Below, in pieces: positions 1-11,589 of a stretch of DNA of 64,000 bases. The notes beneath the pieces are model-generated. The model searched no databases and was not told the DNA's origin. It saw only the letters and a program-made list of their open reading frames with translations. The stretch's first letter is position 1. Every line of letters begins with the position of its first letter. A program made the translations under genes and the position numbers. Source of the stretch: Colocasia esculenta. Its lineage: Eukaryota > Streptophyta > Magnoliopsida > Alismatales > Araceae. Location of the stretch: assembly GCA_014218235.1 (NCBI GenBank), contig CM024759.1:75537079-75601078 (forward strand). Reading direction: 5' to 3'.

Positions 1-1914
1 GAGGAAAGTTAGGCTCCCGAACTAAGGCCTTACTAAATAATAGAGTCACTATGAGTACTTGAGTTAATTCTCCTATCCTAGTGAGTTCCAAGGGCAAAAC
101 TTCGAGAGTTGTTCATCTATCTCGGGCTATCCCTTAAGATTTTTTGGCCGAGTTAAAAAGGGGGCTCTCCTTGCGGGTTGACAATACGGGGCTCGATAGT
201 ATTTCTTTAGTCATGCATATCATCTGAACTCGTTCTGGGTTGGTCGCAGTTTAATAACTGGGCTGTCACTTATTTAGACCAAGTTCAACAATTAAGTCTT
301 GTAATTTAGGTCAGAAGGTCGAGATTCACTCTCTCTAAAATTACATAGAAATTCAAACTTTCATGCGAACAAACAAGTTTATTCTTCAAATTTCTTATCA
401 TACATTATATGAAAAATTAATTAGAGACTTCTGACAGAGTTTCGACATTATATGTTTCTGCCCCTTATCCACATCTTGCAGGTTGAGAGATCTTTTATTT
501 TTCTCTCCCCCATAAAACAACTTATACTATGTTATTGTAATGCATTAAAGAGTTTTGACTAGTTAAATTGCTTAAGATATTAGCTGGTTATATATGTTAA
601 CCTACTCGATCGGGAGTTTAACCACCTAATGCACTGCAAGTGAGAGGATGAGTAGCTGGGGTTCTATCACTTCTCCGTCAAGGCATTTGCATCTGCAACA
701 CTGCCAACACATGTATATGCAAGTGGACTGCAATAATAATGTTATACGAGCACTAGCTACTTTTTACTCGATCAATTGGGATTAAGTATTTTCCATATTT
801 GGATAAGTTTTTTCACTATATAAACCTAAGATATTCTTCATGCATGGGAGTCTTCTTAAAGAAGTATAAATATTAAATAATGACCTAGCAAGGATCAACT
901 CCTGCCCGCGCCATATGAGTGTCACTTATACATAACATTCTGATAATTATAAAGTTGAAAAATCACAAGCCATAAGTATTCAACCCCAGACCCACTTAGA
1001 AGTATATAATACACAACTCAGTTGGGAACTTGGGTCATGTTTGGTAGAAGGATAGGCTGGGAATAGAATGAGATATTTTCAGTTTATTTTTGATCGATTT
1101 CAATATCAAACGGCCCCTTAATTAATTAACAAGCTTACAGGTGAAATGACAAAAGCATGATGTATAAGGAAGACTACGTACGTATGAAGTACTGATGCTA
1201 CATAAATGGTACGTGAGGAGCAATATTAATTAGGAACCGAACAATACTTGTTAAGAGAAAGGTTTACTGTACTGTCAAAAGTACAGTTTAGTCATGTCAA
1301 ATTATACTTCTACTCTCCTATTTATCTACCTCATCATAAATTATGTATTTCTTCTAAAAATAGATGTTGAAGTGGACAAATAGCTAGGAGAGTAGAAATA
1401 TAATTTGATATGGTAAAATTATATTTTAGACAGTGCAGTAAATCTTTCTCTACTTGTTACATGTTTAAGTGTTACATATTTAAGCGTGGAGAAAGTAACG
1501 AGAAAGTCAATATTACACTCCTATATCATTGGTTCTCATAGAGATTGACAAGATTCGGAGAAAATTAATAGAAAAAAATGATGAGAAAATTAAAGGACAG
1601 AAAATGATCACGTTTTAGTAATTCTTTAATGGTTTATAAACTATTTAATCCTCAATTAAACATTCATAAAAGTTACAAAAACATCATAAACATACAAGAT
1701 AGTCCCATCATATATATTATCCTTTACTTTTATAATTATTTGATCCTCAATTAAACATGGACCAGGTGCTTCGAATGTGACTCCGGATTGGCGCGTGTTT
1801 GAACAATATGAACAATATGTTCATAGGGAAAAGCTTCCCTCCCGGTAGCCTGAGAATTTCAGTGGGGTCGGAATTTTCGGCAGAGAAGAGGGACCCGCAC
1901 CTCAAGAGTTGGAC
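1..1914. other. Intergenic, no gene seen
   Basis: AT-rich sequence with only short ORFs that resemble no protein I recognise. The one structure I could pick out is a direct repeat of 20 bases at 1644-1663 and 1739-1758 (one mismatch, core GATCCTCAATTAAACAT in the second copy). It could be the edge of an old insertion, but no TIR or LTR could be tied to it. Confidence 0.6.
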
Positions 1915-2185
1915 TTTTTTTTTTTTTTTGGTAATGAGGAAATTTCGCCCCGTGTGATTTTGTGGACTCAGATATTGGTGTTCGTGAACTCCAAAGTCAA
2001 GATTTGACAATTCCTACTTTTTATGTACCAATATTATCCTTACTCCACTTGACCGGAAAAATTTCGAATCTACATAACTCGAGGATTACATGTAAATCAG
2101 ATAAACTCTCCTCAAAAATCGAACTCGGGACCTCTTATTTTTAAGCAAGAGTTATAACCGATCGACCCAACCGGGGTCCTCCCCT
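1915..2185 (-). mobile_element. tRNA-derived SINE, minus strand
   Basis: A run of 15 T at 1915-1929 is the poly(A) tail of a retroposon lying on the minus strand. At the other end, on the minus strand, are a tRNA-like A-box region (GATCGGTTATAACTC) and a B-box-like GAGTTCGAT, the pol III promoter layout of plant tRNA-derived SINEs. TTGGAC directly precedes the T run (1909-1914) and directly follows the far end (2186-2191), which fits a short TSD. Length is 271 bp. The SINE family cannot be named without a database. Confidence 0.6.
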
Positions 2186-2894
2186 TTGGACACTTCTTTG
2201 TCGTTGAAGTGATTTTAGCAGCTCTCATATTTATATTGATGAGAGATACATTTTTTTTACAACTTACAAGAGAATAATGTTACATGAGATGGAAAGTCTG
2301 CATCTCTTGAGAATTGGGTCACGTGGAATGTGCTCTCCAAAATATATCTAATACATCACAATTTTTTACTAACTAAAATATATATATATTATAATTATAT
2401 AATACACATAAAATAATAATTTAATATATATAAATAAAATAATAATATACACAAAATAATATAATAACACATAAAAATTAACGATGCATTAATACATTTT
2501 GAGGAGCTCATTCCACGTAGCTCAATTATCATAATGTGCGGATTTTTCACCTCATGTTATATTACGATGTGTACGGGAGAATAACATTTTTCTTTGCAAA
2601 AAATGCATGCCTACTTAAGTGAGAGTACCATATAAGACAACCACTGTTAGTCACCACGGGGCCGCCACTCATCGCCATTTGAACTGTCATAGGGACACTT
2701 TATTCACATGACTCAGCAGGCACAGTCATTTGTCTAAATATGTGAAAAATATTTCTCTATATTGATAGAAAAATAATTTGATAACATATTTTTTAGACAT
2801 AATTTTTAACTCACTAATCAAAATGCATCGTGACTTTTTTTACGAGGTATTTTTTAACTTTCTCGTAATAAATAATGATATAGTATATTTTTAT
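2186..2894. other. Intergenic, no gene seen
   Basis: AT-rich spacer, including a TATA/AAAATAATA-rich stretch at 2370-2480. No ORF or element boundary that I can support. Confidence 0.5.
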
Positions 2895-3053
2895 GGATAA
2901 ATTAATTAGGAGTCCTTATCAAATTTTTGACTTATTTGTTAGTCCTTAACAGAGCTATAATTTATTACAATAAATATTATCATCTATTACAGTATAGTTA
3001 TCTTGTTACAGAAAAAAATTCTATATTACCGTTAGAAATTTTTAATTAATTTC
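2895..3053. mobile_element. Palindromic MITE, same family as 38693-38858
   Basis: The left end reads GGATAAATTAATTAGGAGTC and the right end contains the inverted TTTAATTAATTTC. The body (AGTCCTTAACAG, then ATTACAATAAATATTATC, then TTACAG) closely matches the reverse complement of the right half of a MITE-like unit at 38693-38858. That gives two dispersed copies in this window. No clear TSD and a decayed right end keep confidence moderate. It lies about 230 bp upstream of the PPR gene, so it may be part of that gene's promoter region. Confidence 0.45.
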
Positions 3054-3284
3054 TTATTTTATTTATTTTTTATCAAATTTGATGTAAAAAAACCGTGTTA
3101 ATTGACCCGTGTCCGTAGGATGACGCGATTCCAATGGGCTTCGTCACCGTTGCGATAATTTGGCGCTCCACACGCATGAACGAAACCCTCCGAGCGAGCA
3201 CACACCGGCAAAGCTCCACACTGAGCGGAGGTGAACGACCGTAGTGCTCCTCCGAGCAGCTTCGTCCAGAAGAGCCCGCCAGCC

Positions 3285-5982
3285 ATGGCGTCCACCCTCC
3301 CACTATCCCCGCTCTCGCTCCCGCCCCCCTCCTCCCCACCCCCGATGTCCCCAATCCCGACAAACCCAGCCGTCCTTGGGCTCTCCGCATCAGCTCCCCC
3401 AGCAGTCCTCCCCTCCCCCGTTTTCCCGACGTCTGGTGTCGGCGCCGCCCACCGTCTCTCCGGCCACATGGGTCGAGACCCTCCGCTCTCACTCCCGTTC
3501 CGACTGCTTCCGAGAGGCCCTCTCCACCTACATCTCCATGACTACAGCCGGCGTCCCCCCCGACCACTTTGCCTTCCCCGCCGTCCTCAAGGCCGCTGCC
3601 GGTCTTCGGGACTTGGAAGCCGGCGGGCAACTCCACGCGGCTGTGGTCAAGTTGGGCTACGACGCGTGGCCGGCGACGGTGGCGAACACTCTTATCACGA
3701 TGTATGCGAGATGCGGGGATTTGGGCAGCGCGCTGAAGGTGTTCGATAGAATTCTTGAACACGATCAGGTGTCGTGGAATTCCACGATCGCCGCGCTCTG
3801 CATGTTTGAGGAGTGGGATTCTGCTCTGGATCTTTTCCGATGGATGCTGAACGAGGGTGTGGACCCGAGCTCGTTTACACTTGTCAGTGTCGTTCTGGCC
3901 TGCTCGAGTCTGAGCTGGCAAGATGGGCTGACGCTGGGTAAGCAGGTCCACGCTTACGGTCTGCGGACGGGCCTTTACTGTGAGCCAAAGACGTTCACAA
4001 ATAATTCTTTGATGGCCATGTATGCGAAGTTGGGAAGGGTAAGGGATTCGAGTGTGCTGTTCGAGCGGTTTGATAACCGGGACATAGTAACATGGAACAC
4101 AATGATTAGCTCCCTCACTCAGAACAGCCAATTTGAGGAGGCACTTGTTCTCCTTCAGCGGATGGTGCAATCTGGTGTCAAGCCCGATGGTGTCACATTA
4201 TCAAGTGTGCTCCCGGCATGCTCCCACCTGGAGAGGTTTGAACTTGGCAAGGAAATCCATGCATATGCCTTGAGGAATGATGGTCTCTTTGAGAATTCAT
4301 TTGTTGGAAGCGCCCTTGTGGACATGTACTGCAACTGTGGTCAAGTTCGGCCTGGTCGTCAAGTGTTTGATAGTATCACGGGGAGAAGGCTTGGGCTTTG
4401 GAATGCCATGATTGCCGGATATACCCAAAATGAACTTGATGAGGAGGCTCTGTTGCTGTTTGTGGACATGGAAGTAGATGCTGGGCTTGTACCAAACGCC
4501 ACCACTATCGCCAGTATTCTTCCAGCTTGTGTACGGTCAAACTCTTTTCCTAGAAAAGAAGACATCCACGGGTATGTGGTGAAGAGGGGATTTGACAGTG
4601 ACAAATACGTGCAAAATGCCCTCATGGACATGTATGCTAGGGTGCAAAAAGTAGACATTTCAGAGAAAATCTTCAAGAGCATGGAGGAGAGAGACATTGT
4701 TTCTTGGAACACCATGATCGTTGGTTATGTTCTTAATGAATGCTATAACGATGCATTCAATTTATTTGGTGAGATGCAAAGAACAGGGGAAGCAAGCATG
4801 GCAGAATCTGATAGTTACATGTTTACTTCCAACAAGCCCAATTGTATAACTCTGATAACAGTTCTCCCTGCTTGTGCTACATTAGTTGCACTTGCTAAGG
4901 GCAGAGAGATCCATGCTTACGCCATACGACATCTTTTAGCTTCAGATGTCGCCGTAGGAAGTGCTCTTGTTGACATGTATGCAAAGTGTGGCTGCCTAAG
5001 TATGTCTAGGAAAGTATTTGACCAGATGATTAAGCGCAACGTCATCACATGGAATGTGCTTATAATGGCTTATGGTATGCATGGAGAAGGAGAGGAAGCA
5101 TTGCAGCTGTTCAGAGATATGGCAACCAGAGGAAAGAGGGAAGACGGCGTGAAGCCAAATGAGGTGACATTCATTTCGTTATTTGCAGCCTGTAGCCACT
5201 CTGGGATGGTTAATGAAGGTCTAGAGCTGTTCGACAGAATAAAATCAGATCATAGTGTGGAACCTACTCCTGACCACTATGCTTGTGTTGTAGATTTGCT
5301 TGGGAGGGCTGGGAGATTGGCCGAAGCATACGAATTAATCTGTAGTATGGAACCTGGACAACACCAATCTGGCGCTTGGAGTAGCTTGCTTGGTGCATGT
5401 CGCTTACATCAGAATGTACAACTTGGAGAGATTGCAGCAAACCATCTTTTTCAGCTAGAGCCTGATGTAGCTAGTCACCATGTACTACTCTCCAACATCT
5501 ATGCATCAGCTGGACGTTGGGGTCAGGCAATGGAAGTGAGGAAGAACATGAAGGAAATGGGTGTGAAGAAGGAACCAGGGTGCAGCTGGATAGAAGTTGG
5601 CGACGAGGTCCACCAATTCATGGTTGGCGATTTATTACATCCGAAAAACGAGCAGATCCAGTCATATCTAGAGAAGTTATGGGAGAAAATGAGAAAAGAA
5701 GGGTATGTGCCTGACACATCTTGTGTCCTCCACAATGTAGATGATGATGAGAAAGAGATGCTCTTATGTGGGCATAGTGAGAAGCTGGCCATTGCATTTG
5801 GTATATTGAACACACCTCCTGGATCTATCATCAGAGTGGCGAAAAACCTTAGGATGTGCAATGACTGTCACACTGCCACCAAGCTTATTTCAAACATAGT
5901 GGGGAGAGAGATCATCGTAAGGGATGTTAGGAGGTTTCATCATTTTAAGAACGGCTTCTGTTCTTGCAGAGACTATTGGTAA
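3285..5982 (+). CDS. OTP84: Chloroplast RNA-editing PPR protein, PLS-E-DYW class, OTP84-like
   Basis: This is an intronless PPR gene of the DYW class. Its repeats (for example VSWNSTIAALCMFEEWDSAL, NVITWNVLIMAYGMHGEGEE) and E domain match Arabidopsis OTP84 (At3g57430) closely throughout. OTP84 is a plastid C-to-U editing factor for ndhB, ndhF and psbZ sites. Using residue numbers of the long frame opening at 3244, the DYW deaminase shows HSE at 844-846 (zinc/catalytic), CNDCH at 872-876, and ends CSCRDYW at 912, as expected. The start is a problem. The only good ATG (3285, MASTLPLSPLSLPPP, plastid-targeting-like) is in a different frame from the PPR body. The body frame has no ATG before 3538, inside the first repeat. 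A one-base frame change between about 3300 and 3450, a C-rich stretch, would give a normal protein of about 900 residues. I therefore annotate from 3285 with a suspected assembly indel; a real frameshift is possible. Confidence 0.85.
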
Positions 5983-6525
5983 GTATATAATACTCCTTGT
6001 AAAGGATTTTTTTTTTAATTTTTCTTCGAAAATTTGAGGGCACAGGAAGGGGGTTTTGCTGGTTGGTGGAGGGAATCTTTGTAACTTATTCATGCAGGGG
6101 TGCCCATTTGTTTTGCTCTTCCGTTGTTACTATAAGGATGCACTTTAAAATCTTTGACCACTACTGCAATGTGATTGATGAATGGTTGAAAAAGATTCAG
6201 AGGTGGGATCTTAGGCAAGGTAGGAGGAACCGGTGAACTGGACTGGAACGGAGAGCTTCAGATACGGTATGAACCGGGTATCGCACTGGTTCGGTCCAGT
6301 CTGATCCGGTTCAGGATTAATTTTTAATAATAAAAAAATTAAAATAGAAGTAAGAAAACTAACTTATGCCAACTGTCCCATGGGATGGTAATGTTGGGGT
6401 GTACCGGACCCGTTCGGTCCAGTACTCCCGACCATGATCTCATGTGTTTCTTTACAAAATTTCCTCTGTTAAAAGGATAAATTGCAGGTCTAACCCTCTT
6501 GCGAATACATATATTTATTCATTTA
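5983..6525. other. PPR 3' flank with GGTTCGG inverted repeat
   Basis: The 3' flank of the PPR gene. At about 6220-6420 there is an imperfect inverted repeat built of GAACCGG / CCGGTTC and GGTTCGGTCCAG / CTGGACTGGAAC, typical of the termini of a small decayed foldback or hAT-like MITE. No coding sequence is seen. Confidence 0.4.
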
Positions 6526-6621
6526 ATGTTTGGTATGGGATTAAAAAAAGTGGGGATAGGGGTAAATTAATTTGGGGATATATTATCCCCATTCTTAATT
6601 TGCCTCTTGTTTTGTACTTTT

Positions 6622-6643
6622 GGTCCCGTTTGGTATCGGGATA
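6622..6643 (+). repeat. Inner terminal inverted repeat, left
   Basis: The stretch ends with GTTTGGTATCGGGATA and pairs with the inverted copy at 23439-23460, with two mismatches. The right copy is followed by TTA, but the left is preceded by TTT, so the TSD is imperfect. It is either the true end of the Harbinger element carrying the genes or a subterminal repeat of the outer one. Confidence 0.45.
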
Positions 6644-7372
6644 AGAAGAGTGAGGAATAGGCTTAAGTCATCTTAGGTTTAGTTATCCCTACCTCTTATC
6701 CACAAGTCATTTGATATGCCACAGGGATAAGAAAAAGTTCAACATTATTCTCCATTTGGTTGAAATAGGGTTAAGTAGTGAGAATAAGCCACATAAAAAG
6801 ACCTTTTCACCCTCCTTAACCTGGGTTAGAAGGATATGGCTTATTCTTTGTTTGGCTGGGTTAAAATTGATACTTAGAAGAAAAAAAATGTGGGTCCTTC
6901 GCCCTTCCCAAGTGTTTGCCCTTACCAAGTGCACACTTCGCCCAATAATTTTTATCTCATTCTACATGATCTTAATATTAATACAACTATAAAATTAAAA
7001 TCATAATATATCTATAAAATAAATATTAATTAAAATTATACATTATTATTTAGAAGATTTCTATTATCAGGCATGGACTTTGACCAACATGATTAAAAAA
7101 ATAATTTGATACTACATATATTTCTATATCATAGATCCAATATGCACGCTCTGTTTATATGGTGTGTCATTATTTATTAATTATCACTAATTTGATAAGT
7201 AGATGAAAAAGTTATATAAACAACAAGAATATGAAATTTCATTGATGTGAAAGTCAAGATAGCACATAACATAGTTTGAAACGTGGAATGAAGGTAAAGT
7301 AGCACATTACTACGAAACATTACAATTTAATTTTTCTAATTTCAACAACAACTTGTCACATATGACCATCAC

Positions 7373-8505
7373 TTATTCAGCTTCATATCTCTCCTTGTCT
7401 ATTGATAGTTGAACTTCTTCGATAGCTTTGCATTGCTCAATTTCCACTTCAACTTGTGTAGAAGTCCTCGGCTCATTCTTGACATCTTCAGCCCATTTGA
7501 AAAAATCGCACCCTTCATTTGTCTTGTTTGGCTGTAAAAAACATAAACAAAATATACATTATACATGAATAGAAATAGAACAAGACGAAATTGATTTGTT
7601 ATATAAATTAGTGTACTTATTTTGGATTGTGGACACACATAAAAGTGTTCACCCTTGGATTTTACACTAACATAAAAAGTATAGATGTTACCTTCAGGGA
7701 TTGTGAACCCCCCGTTATCAATAGCCCACTTAAGCACTTTCATATCCGCACCGGATCCCTCCCATCCCACGGCCACATAACTAAAAAGTTGGTCGAAGTT
7801 AACACATCCCATCACATTTTGGGATGTTTCACCCTTTCGATTACGATATCGAGGTTGGTCAGTCTGGGACACTTTTACAGAAATATGACACCCATCAATC
7901 GCTCCCAATGCATTCTACCAACACAATACCAGAAAGTAGTAAGTACACACTCTAATTTTCATGTTGAAAGGTAGTGTCAGTAGGAGAATCTGTGATACCT
8001 TGAAAATGGGATGATATCGCGGATCATTTCTTATCTTTGGGTGCACGGGCTCATCACCAGGTGGATGCTTAATATAATCATATCTTATGGCTAGGATTGC
8101 CATTAGCACATTGTTAAAATGACGACTTATGGTCTCACCCGAGTGTTGAAACAACTCTCGGAGTAACATATTCCCAATACCATGGCCAACCTCAAGCATG
8201 AAAATAGCTAACTGCTCAGTCGCAGACATATTTTTCGTATCTTGAATAAGTCCCCTCATTATTAACGTATCACGCAAGTTGATGAACAAATGGGGATGCA
8301 CCCTGAAGCTAGAATATGACTTCTTAGTGTGACCCGCCATTAACTCCTTTAGCCATCTATGGCCACGACCAATGTTAGTATGCATTGGTCTAAGAGTATG
8401 AGTACGTGACACCTCTGTATACACATCAATTATTAAAATTTGTTCTACTTCATCCCAATATTCTTCTTCCTCAATCATCATCTCTATAATGTCTATTGAG
8501 CACAT
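7373..8505 (-). pseudogene. PIF/Harbinger DDE transposase (HARBI1-like), broken, abutting a GRF zinc-finger fragment
   Basis: Exon 1 is 8505-7999 and exon 2 starts at 7914. The 84-bp intron (7998-7915) has GTATCA...TAG ends and joins HPIFK to NALGAIDGCHI in frame. The exon 1 helix-turn-helix region (FQHSGETISRHFNNVL) and exon 2 (GAIDGCHISV, YRNRKGETSQNVMG, VGWEGSGADMKVL) are diagnostic of the DDE_4/HARBI1 nuclease, with the first catalytic Asp in AIDG. Homology stops after about PEGNIY. The second catalytic Asp (usually VDAGY) and the C-terminal Glu region are not found. What follows is KSKGEHFYVCP, an intron-like gap, then from 7531 a frame reading NEGCDFFKWAEDV to a stop at 7373. That resembles a zf-GRF domain, not a transposase. 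This looks like a deletion-fusion or captured fragment. Confidence 0.8.
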
Positions 8506-8533
8506 GACAATTTATTTGTAACCTACTTCATGA

Positions 8534-8650
8534 GCATAATGAAAGCAATAAGAGAAGATGTGAAAATATTGTAAGAACTAACAAGCATAATGAAAGCAAT
8601 AACAAAAGATGTGAAAATATTGTAAGAACTAACAAGCATAATGAAATCAA
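8534..8650. repeat. 51-bp tandem duplication
   Basis: Two complete copies and a partial third copy of a 51-bp unit (starts at 8534 and 8585) containing GATGTGAAAATATTGTAAG. It lies between the transposase and the MYB-like gene of the Harbinger element. Confidence 0.7.
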
Positions 8651-8908
8651 TCAGAAAAACATGTGAAAGGATATCAATCATGTCACATATAACTTAGCCG
8701 GTTCATGATCCACCCAAGCCTTAGGTGTGGCAGTAGAGACAAGAACATGGTACGATCTTCCGGACATTTCATAAGATCAACTGCCTTGAAGAAGTATTGT
8801 TCGGGTATTCCCTGCACAAGCATGAATTCATCAATTGCTTCCTGGATAGGGGGAGCAGTTGCTTTTTTTTGTTCCTAGAGTATGTCCCTCCACACATTCA
8901 ATCGTTCC

Positions 8909-11589
8909 TGTCACGTCCTAATAAAAGGCTATTTATCGGAGGTGACAGAAAATAGGCACAAAAGGTAATAATTATTTATCTATTCATAACGTCATAAGCG
9001 GAAGTTTTATTACACAGATACTCCTCATAACAACTAAGAGAGGAGTAGATCAAAACAAACTTATTTTACATTTCTCATTTCACACTACTAAATAGAAATA
9101 AAAACTAGTTGGCTTGGCTTGTCACGGTCAGTCCACTCAGCACTCAATCCCTTAAGCATCATCCCCATCTGTATTACCTGAAAATGGTAGGAAAGAATGA
9201 GCTAACTAGCCCAGTAGAATTCAAATTCCATAGTTCAATTCATAGTTCAAGAATGTACATAAGATAACCAAGACAAGGTCAGGACAGAATATCAAAGAGA
9301 CACACCAGATTTCATAATATTAATCTTAATGCAATGACGGTAAAACTCAGATCATGGTCAGATATATAGCTCAAGAATTGATTCTCATATCATTCACATA
9401 GTACAGGAATTATGATGACCATACTCAGAAAATGTTTGATGCAATGCCAGACATCCAGATGCCCTTTATCATTCCACGTGGTCCGAAAATGAATTCGGGT
9501 GCTCCTCCCAGGACTGGACCAGCCCTATTTGCACAGGCATAAAAATCACAGGGGGTACAAAGACCCAATAATGTCATCTTCATTTATTCACATCTCATAA
9601 GGTGTTCAAGCATATGAACTCTCAGGTGTTCAGATTTTATAGACCCAATTACCGAATACCAAAGAATAGACTCAATCGGAGTGCTATTCGCAATTGACAA
9701 CTTTAAGAATAATTCAAGAAGAGTTAAGGTACACAAAGTGGGTGAACTTAGTAGTAGTATGACAGTAAATATCAAGGTAAATGAGAGGGTAACTTTCTTG
9801 GCTTTTAGGATGAAGTTTTAGCATGGATTCGGACATGAAAGAGTGCAGAAATCCGAATCAACATGGTACCTGTCAACAGCTAGGAAGGGGCTGTCGACAG
9901 CTAGCAGTAGACAGAGCTTAGGTTTGCTGGCTCTGTGTGTATCTGTCGACAGATCCACACAGTCTAGAAACCTGGACTTCTGGAAGGCATGCGCCTGTCG
10001 ACAGCTTTGGGCTGGCTGTCGACAGGTAACTGCAGAACTTCCAGATAGGACTTTAAATCTATCCTAAACGCCCTAATTTTTGAATCTATGAACCAAGACA
10101 TATTTTATATCAAATAGAAGAGTCTAATTATAGTTCTCATAGTGGTTTATAAACCGAACAAACAAGATGAAACAAGAGATTTACAATTCAAGCTTGACTT
10201 GCTTGAAACTAAACAAAGTTTAGTACTAGAAGTTGAACCTTGATAGCAATGGTTGGATGGAAGGTTCCTACATGATGGACACTAAACCACAAAATATTTT
10301 ATGGATCTAAATCAAAATTTGAAGTATCAACCATCTAAACTGAAGTCTTCATATTATCCTACAAAGATAGTTGAGACTTCTACAACTTTATAGCATGTAC
10401 AAAGATCAAAGGTGGAAGAAGAAAATAGGAGTTAATTTCTGAAATGGAACAAAGTTGTTCCTCTCCCAACAAGAGTGTTTCTATCATGACTGGAAAGGGA
10501 AAAATAGAGGATCACAAGTATATTCACTTATTCGTTCATTACGAATTTCTTGTGACATATGAAAAATCGAATTGAACCGTAGAGATATAAATCCTACCTT
10601 ACTAAACAGATAAACTTGTAGGTATCCTTGATGAAGATCCTACACACAGCAAGAGAAGTGTTTCTCCTTCTCAACGTGGATGTTGTCTACAATATTCACC
10701 TCAAATATAGCAGCTACAGAAGAAATAGGAGCAGAAATGGAAGTAGTTGCAAGTGCAACGGCAGCAACTCCCAACAGCACTTCCAGTAGCTCCTCTAACA
10801 GCACCTCTAGTAGCACCTCTAGCAGCAAGGAGCAAGAAATGCAAGAACAGGGCAAGAACAAAGTGTGTGGAAAGGGTGCGTACGATGGAAGGGAAGTGGC
10901 TTTTATAAGCCTCATGACTTCCTCATGCAGAGGCACGTCGGCCATGAGGTGTCATGGTAAAAACCCTTTGGTTTTTACCCCAACACGTAGCTCATGCATC
11001 CTTTCACCCCCTTACACCTTAACCCCAACGTGTAAGAGTTTAAACCCAAGTTCTATCCTTATCCTAATGTGTGCTGGCCTCCTCAAGGCTTCACACGTAA
11101 GTATCCCGAAAAATCCCAGAAATTGGCCACCGTAATTGGCCCTTAAATCAGCTGACCCAAAGATCCCTATGAAAACCTATCCAAATGGTGTCCATTTGCA
11201 TTGAAATTTTAACCATAGACTAATATAATGGTTTTACAAGTTATGATGATTTTTATTCAATTTTTAGAATGTATTTTACAGTAGGTGAAAAATCACCTGA
11301 AAAATGGTCGCGTCGACTTAATCTCGAAATCCGCACGTCGAAAAATTCAGATATTTATTTTTGAGATCTCCATATTTTTATGAAAATTATGGTATTCTCG
11401 AATTTCATTTTCGTTACCGTTTTTCAGTGTCGCCCTGTGGGAGCGCGCACGTCCGAGTACAACACTGGGGTAACATTAGTTAATACTAATCATACCCAAA
11501 TATAAATTATTACAATTTAATACTAATGCTTACGTCTAATAACTTTATTATTCATATTTTTCTACAAATAAAAATTCTGAGATGTTATA
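8909..11589 (+). mobile_element. Solo LTR C (2.68 kb), TSD GTTCC
   Basis: It starts TGTCACGTCC and ends CTGAGATGTTATA (ACA expected, one change). GTTCC directly flanks both sides (8904-8908 and 11590-11594). Removing it restores the reading frame of the Harbinger MYB-like gene, which independently confirms both borders. No internal coding region or second LTR is seen, so it is a solo LTR, formed by recombination between the two LTRs of a lost element. Landmarks shared with solo LTRs A and B (CTAGCCCAGTAG-like segment, CCAGGACTGGACCAG-like segment, central palindrome array) place the three in one superfamily, presumably Ty3/Gypsy. Confidence 0.8.
9870..10025. repeat. Phased palindrome array CTGTCGACAG in solo LTR C
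   Basis: Four perfect copies of the 10-bp palindrome CTGTCGACAG start at 9891, 9943, 9995 and 10016. A one-base variant (CTGTCAACAG) starts at 9870. Start-to-start spacings are 21, 52, 52 and 21 bp. The stretch has no coding meaning that I can see. The same layout with a different palindrome occurs in solo LTR B. Confidence 0.85.

Noticed and set aside
3244..3284. GTG-initiated start of the PPR protein
   Set aside because: Plants start at ATG in a suitable context. The GTG only marks the edge of an open frame, and the peptide it gives is low-complexity Arg/Pro.
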